A DNA stretch of 42,881 nucleotides, from positions 1 to 42,881 of the forward strand of contig NZ_JANLNV010000089.1 of NCBI RefSeq assembly GCF_025465935.1, in the 5' to 3' direction. The DNA is from Pseudomonas sp. 7P_10.2_Bac1. Its GTDB lineage: Bacteria > Pseudomonadota > Gammaproteobacteria > Pseudomonadales > Pseudomonadaceae. A model generated the notes under the pieces. The model did not search any database. It saw nothing but the letters and a program-made list of their open reading frames with translations, and was not told the DNA's origin. The translations under genes were made by a program, and so were the position numbers. This document shows positions 39,232 to 42,881 of the stretch, one piece after another (position 1 is the first letter of the stretch; each line of letters starts with the position of its first letter).

Positions 39232-39417
39232 CGGTCATAAACCTGAAACTCGCGAGCGCCAGCCTGTTGCAACTCGCCGCCCTGAAGCTAACCTTTTAGC
39301 GTGCTGTGGCAATCATGTTCACTTGTCAGCTCAGTACGCATGATGCAACCTTGCCGCAGACCGCAGGAACAGGGCTCGAGGCCCTATGCCATCCGCAAGT
39401 GTGAAGCGAGTGCCCCC

Positions 39418-42105
39418 ATGAAAAGCCCATCCGATGCTGCCCTGCGAACGGCAGCCGAGGTCGTGACGCAGTTACCCGTGCCCTCGCGGCTCGGGATGCT
39501 GCGTTTCGAGCGGCTTAATGAGGCCAGTTGGGCCTTGCTTTACCTTGATCCAAACTGCGAGCGCCATTTCGGCTTGCCCGCCTCTGAGTTGTGCGCGCTG
39601 GTGGGTTCGCCCTACGCCAGCCTGATGGAGCCCAAGGCGCGCTATCGCCTGCATGATGCGATTGAGCTGCAACTGCGCTCCAGCTCCCACTACGTGGTGC
39701 ATTACACCTTGCACACGACCCAGGGGCCGCTGAACCTGATGGAAGTCGGCGAATCCTACAAACAACACAACCGCCAATTGTTGCGCGGCTATCTGCTGGT
39801 GCTCGAAAACCCGATCAGCAGCCCTGCGCCGGTTGCCGAGTTGGAAACCCAGAACAGCCGACTGCACATTGCCCTGGAACTCAACCAGCGCGCCCAGCAA
39901 GAACAGTTGCAGCACCTGGAGCGTGTTCGCGCTCAACAGGATTTGATTCTGCGCCTGGCCCGCCACCGTTACAGCCAGCACAACTCGCTGCAAGAAGCCG
40001 CCGAACTGATCACCCGCAGCGCTTGTGACATCTACCAGATTGACGCCGCCAGCCTCTGGACCCTCGATGGCCACCAACTGTTGCCGATTTCTGCGTATCA
40101 CCGCGAGAGTCAGGCTTATGTGGTGCAAGACGCGCTCGACGTGAGTCTTTTTCCTGACTACCTCGAAGCCTTGCACACCAGCCGCTCCATCGATGCGCAC
40201 AACGCCAACCGCGACCCGCGCACCCGCGCGCTGGCGGCCTGCCTGAATCCCTTTGACACCAATGCCATGCTCGATGCCAGCATCCGTATCGACGGGCAGG
40301 TGATCGGCGTGCTGTGCCTTGAACAAACCGGCAAGACCCGGGCCTGGCAAGCCGATGAAATTGCCTTTGCGGGCGAACTCGCTGACCAGTTCGCCCAGGT
40401 GATCAACAACCACAACAGACGCGCTGCCACCAACGCCTTGCACCTCTTCCAGCGCGCCGTCGAGCAAAGCGCCAATGCCTTTTTGCTGGTCAACTGCGAC
40501 GGCGTGGTCGAATACGTCAACCCAAGCTTTACCGCCATCACCCAATACAGCTCCGAGGAAGTTCAAGGCCACAAATTGTCTGAACTTCTGGCGCTGGAGA
40601 ACCTCAGCGACTTGCTCTTCGATGCTCACTCAAGCCTGAGCAAAGGCAATAGCTGGCAAGGTGAATTCAAGAGCCGGCGCAAAAACCTGGAGCCATACTG
40701 GGGCCAGATGTCGATCTCCAAGGTGTATGGCGACAACCGAGAACTGACCCATTACATCGGTATTTACGAAGACATCACCGAGGCCAAACTGGCGCAACAG
40801 CGCATCGAGCGCCTGGCCTACACCGACAACCTGACCGGTCTCGGCAACCGCCCTGCCTTTATCCGCAACCTCGATGAGCGTTTTGCGCGTGACAGCACGA
40901 CCCACGTCTGCCTGCTGCTGGTGGACATCGACAACTTCAAGCGGATCAACGACAGCCTCGGCCATCAGACCGGCGACAAGCTGTTGATCAGCCTGGCTCG
41001 TCGATTGCGCAACAGTTTGAACCCTGAGGCCAGCCTGGCCCGCTTCGCCAGTAACGAGTTTGCGGTGCTGCTGGACAACACTCACCTTGATGTCGGCCAA
41101 CAAACCGCCAGCCAGTTGCTGATGACCCTCGACAAACCGATGTTCGTCGATAACCAACTGATCAGCGTTACGGGCTCTGTCGGCGTGGCCTGCGCGCCCC
41201 TGCACGGGCTCGACCCACAAACCTTGATGCGTAACGCCGGGCTGGCGCTGCACAAGGCCAAAGCCAACGGCAAGCATCAGGTGCAGGTGTTCACCGAAAC
41301 CTTGAACGCCGAGGCCAGTTATAAACTGTTCGTCGAAAACAACCTGCGCCGCGCCCTGACCCAAAACGAACTGGATGTGTTCTACCAGCCCAAGCTCTGT
41401 CTGCGCACCGGGCGACTGCTGGGCATGGAAGCCCTGCTGCGCTGGAACCACCCCGAAAAAGGCATGATCCGCCCCGACCAGTTCATCAGCGTCGCGGAAG
41501 AAACCGGGCTGATCATCCCGATTGGTAAATGGGTCGCCCGTGAGGCCTGCCGCATGAGCAAGCAACTCAGTGCGGCGGGGTTTGGCAACTTGCAGGTAGC
41601 GATCAACCTGTCACCCAAACAGTTTTCAGACCCGGATCTGGTCGCCTCGATTGCCAGCATCCTCAAAGAAGAACAGTTGTCCCCGGCGTTGCTGGAGCTG
41701 GAACTGACGGAAGGCCTGCTGCTGGAAGCCACCGACGACACCCGCCTGCAGCTGGATCAGCTCAAGGAACTGGGCCTGACCCTGGCCATGGACGATTTCG
41801 GTACCGGGTATTCCTCACTCAGCTACCTGAAGAAATTCCCGATCGACATCATTAAAATCGACCGCAGTTTCATCAAAGACATCCCCGACAACCAGAACGA
41901 CATGGAGATCACCTCTGCAGTGATTGCCATGGCCCATAACCTCAAGCTCAAAGTGGTTGCCGAAGGCGTCGAAACCGCCGCCCAACTGGCCTTCCTGCGC
42001 CGCCACCGCTGCGACGTAGGCCAGGGTTACCTGTTCGACCGGCCGATCCCCGGCGCCGAACTGCAACACAGACTCAAACGCTACCCGCGCAGACCGCTGA
42101 CCTGA
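39418..42105 (+). CDS. dipA: Cyclic-di-GMP phosphodiesterase with GAF, PAS, degenerate GGDEF and EAL domains (DipA-like)
   Basis: The 895 aa protein has a PAS-like N-terminus (about 1-135) and a coiled coil with a GAF domain (about 139-330). A PAS domain (about 342-460), GGDEF (about 461-620) and EAL (about 640-890) follow. The GGDEF site reads ASNEF around residues 543-547, so cyclase activity is not expected. The EAL site is intact: EALLRW at about 671, INLSPKQF, ELTEGLLLE, MDDFGTGYSSLSYLKKF and VVAEGVET. This pattern matches P. aeruginosa DipA (PA5017), which lowers c-di-GMP during biofilm dispersion. The ATG at 39418 gives MKSPSDAALRTAAEVV, close to the recalled DipA start, although its ribosome-binding site is weak; a GTG at 39301 is less likely. 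Confidence 0.92.
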   Translation: MKSPSDAALRTAAEVVTQLPVPSRLGMLRFERLNEASWALLYLDPNCERHFGLPASELCALVGSPYASLMEPKARYRLHDAIELQLRSSSHYVVHYTLHTTQGPLNLMEVGESYKQHNRQLLRGYLLVLENPISSPAPVAELETQNSRLHIALELNQRAQQEQLQHLERVRAQQDLILRLARHRYSQHNSLQEAAELITRSACDIYQIDAASLWTLDGHQLLPISAYHRESQAYVVQDALDVSLFPDYLEALHTSRSIDAHNANRDPRTRALAACLNPFDTNAMLDASIRIDGQVIGVLCLEQTGKTRAWQADEIAFAGELADQFAQVINNHNRRAATNALHLFQRAVEQSANAFLLVNCDGVVEYVNPSFTAITQYSSEEVQGHKLSELLALENLSDLLFDAHSSLSKGNSWQGEFKSRRKNLEPYWGQMSISKVYGDNRELTHYIGIYEDITEAKLAQQRIERLAYTDNLTGLGNRPAFIRNLDERFARDSTTHVCLLLVDIDNFKRINDSLGHQTGDKLLISLARRLRNSLNPEASLARFASNEFAVLLDNTHLDVGQQTASQLLMTLDKPMFVDNQLISVTGSVGVACAPLHGLDPQTLMRNAGLALHKAKANGKHQVQVFTETLNAEASYKLFVENNLRRALTQNELDVFYQPKLCLRTGRLLGMEALLRWNHPEKGMIRPDQFISVAEETGLIIPIGKWVAREACRMSKQLSAAGFGNLQVAINLSPKQFSDPDLVASIASILKEEQLSPALLELELTEGLLLEATDDTRLQLDQLKELGLTLAMDDFGTGYSSLSYLKKFPIDIIKIDRSFIKDIPDNQNDMEITSAVIAMAHNLKLKVVAEGVETAAQLAFLRRHRCDVGQGYLFDRPIPGAELQHRLKRYPRRPLT

Positions 42106-42145
42106 CAGGGCTGCAACACTCGGGCACACTACCTGTCTAACTTCC

Positions 42146-42151
42146 TACAAT
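42146..42151 (+). promoter_or_regulatory. Possible -10 box of msrA
   Basis: TACAAT matches the -10 consensus at 5 of 6 positions, 21 bases before the msrA ATG. The -35 is poor. It would give msrA its own promoter after dipA. Confidence 0.35.
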
Positions 42152-42172
42152 CTGACTGAGAGGACTTGAAAC

Positions 42173-42820
42173 ATGGTCTTACGCTCGGAAATCCTGGTGA
42201 ATAAAAACGTGCTACCGACTCAAGATCAGGCCCTGCCGGGCCGCGAAACACCGATGCAACTGCCCGAAACCCACTTCGTTAACGGCAACCCGCTGCTGGG
42301 CCCGTTTCTGGACGACGTAGGTTTCGCGATCTTTGGTCTGGGCTGCTTCTGGGGTGCGGAACGCCGGTTTTGGCAGCGTGATGGCGTAGTCAGCACCGTC
42401 GTGGGTTACGCCGGTGGCTTTACCCCCAACCCGACCTATGAAGAAGTCTGCTCGGGCCTGACCGGCCACACCGAAGTGGTGCTGGTGGTGTACGACCAGG
42501 CCAAGGTCAAATACGAAGACCTGCTGAAAATGTTCTGGGAACTGCACAACCCGACCCAGGGCATGCGTCAGGGCAACGACATCGGCACCCAATACCGCTC
42601 GGTGGTCTACTGCACCACGCCAGAGCAACTGGCCGCAGCCAAAGCCAGTAAAGACGCCTACCAGGCTGAACTGAACAAAGCAGGCCTGGGCACCATCACC
42701 ACCGAAATCGAAGAGGCTCCAACGGTCTACTTCGCCGAGGCGTACCACCAGCAATACCTGGCGAAAAATCCGCAAGGCTACTGCGGCATCGGCGGCACAG
42801 GCGTGACCTGCCCGATCTGA
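42173..42820 (+). CDS. msrA: Peptide methionine-S-sulfoxide reductase A
   Basis: MsrA reduces methionine S-sulfoxide in proteins. The 215 aa length is that of the long gammaproteobacterial form. The catalytic Cys58 lies in GLGCFWGAERRFW. GYAGG, the GNDIGTQYRSVVY segment and the C-terminal GYCGIGGTGVTCPI, with resolving cysteines, are all present. AGAGGA lies nine bases before the ATG at 42173. It sits 67 bases after dipA, as in the PA5017-PA5018 arrangement, and probably has its own promoter. Confidence 0.97.
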   Translation: MVLRSEILVNKNVLPTQDQALPGRETPMQLPETHFVNGNPLLGPFLDDVGFAIFGLGCFWGAERRFWQRDGVVSTVVGYAGGFTPNPTYEEVCSGLTGHTEVVLVVYDQAKVKYEDLLKMFWELHNPTQGMRQGNDIGTQYRSVVYCTTPEQLAAAKASKDAYQAELNKAGLGTITTEIEEAPTVYFAEAYHQQYLAKNPQGYCGIGGTGVTCPI

Positions 42821-42834
42821 CGCCACACCCCTCC

Positions 42835-42846
42835 TGTAGGAGCGAG
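42835..42846. repeat. Truncated REP unit at the right edge
   Basis: TGTAGGAGCGAG is the opening of the REP family, starting 14 bases after the msrA stop. It is cut off by the homopolymer run that ends the window. Confidence 0.6.
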
Positions 42847-42881
42847 GGGGGGGGGGGGGGGTTTTTTTTTTTTTTTTTTTT
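42845..42881. other. Poly-G then poly-T run, probable assembly artefact
   Basis: About 16 G followed by about 20 T close the window directly after a REP sequence. Such a run is not expected in this genome and looks like failed extension of reads at a dispersed repeat. It should not be read as a terminator. Confidence 0.85.

Noticed and set aside
42845..42881. Poly-T tract as msrA terminator
   Set aside because: There is no GC-rich hairpin directly before the T-run, and the run follows an unnatural poly-G tract, so it is better explained as an artefact.
1..42881. CRISPR array, prophage, IS element, tRNA or rRNA
   Set aside because: No regularly spaced direct repeats, transposase or integrase motifs, or RNA gene signatures were found on either strand.

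Overview
The window reads as a chromosomal segment of a Pseudomonas, most likely from the fluorescens/putida side of the genus. The gene order follows, from memory, the P. aeruginosa PAO1 block from waaA (PA4988) to msrA (PA5018). Individual proteins carry genus-level hallmarks: WaaP of 268 aa with catalytic Asp163, an AceF with HRVING at its active site, and a DipA-type protein with a decayed GGDEF. Intergenic gaps hold REP-type repeats (TGTAGGAGC...GCTCCTACA) typical of the fluorescens group. The last ~36 bases are a poly-G/poly-T run that looks like an assembly artefact.

Layout. (1) 39-5000: waaA (Kdo transferase) on the minus strand, then a plus-strand group: an EmrE-type SMR transporter, an FAD oxidoreductase coupled by ATGA to an aldo/keto reductase, and an unrecognised protein with a degenerate Nudix box. 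(2) 5079-9599, minus: hldE (ADP-heptose synthesis), msbA (lipid A-core flippase) and waaL (O-antigen ligase). (3) 9698-10294: one plus-strand kinase-fold gene whose stop overlaps that of the next operon. (4) 10291-18495, minus: carbamoyltransferase, wapH-like glycosyltransferase, mig-14, PIG-L deacetylase (dnpA), ssg, a GT-A glycosyltransferase and a wapR-like glycosyltransferase, probably one operon from a promoter near 18590. (5) 18811-22370, plus: a MATE efflux pump and a TonB-dependent receptor that appear inserted into the LPS block. (6) 22765-29710, minus: waaF-waaC-waaG-waaP and three more kinase-fold genes, each junction abutting or overlapping by 1-4 nt. (7) 29906-32848, minus: glnE. 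(8) 33233-37536, plus: aceE-aceF (pyruvate dehydrogenase E1 and E2), preceded by two GntR-type palindromes and followed by a strong intrinsic terminator. (9) 37843-42820, plus: a PhoD-like phosphatase without a signal peptide, a dipA-like c-di-GMP phosphodiesterase, and msrA.

Most of the window builds the LPS inner and outer core. HldE supplies ADP-heptose, WaaA adds Kdo, WaaC/WaaF add heptoses, WaaP and relatives phosphorylate them, the carbamoyltransferase probably carbamoylates heptose, WaaG/WapH/WapR/Ssg-type enzymes add outer-core sugars, MsbA flips the lipid A-core and WaaL adds O-antigen. The least explained points are the six kinase-fold domains in five genes (two lacking the usual catalytic Asp, one gene carrying two domains), the paired operator-like palindromes ahead of aceE, the Nudix-like protein, and the signal-less PhoD-like protein. 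No CRISPR, prophage, IS element, tRNA or rRNA was seen.
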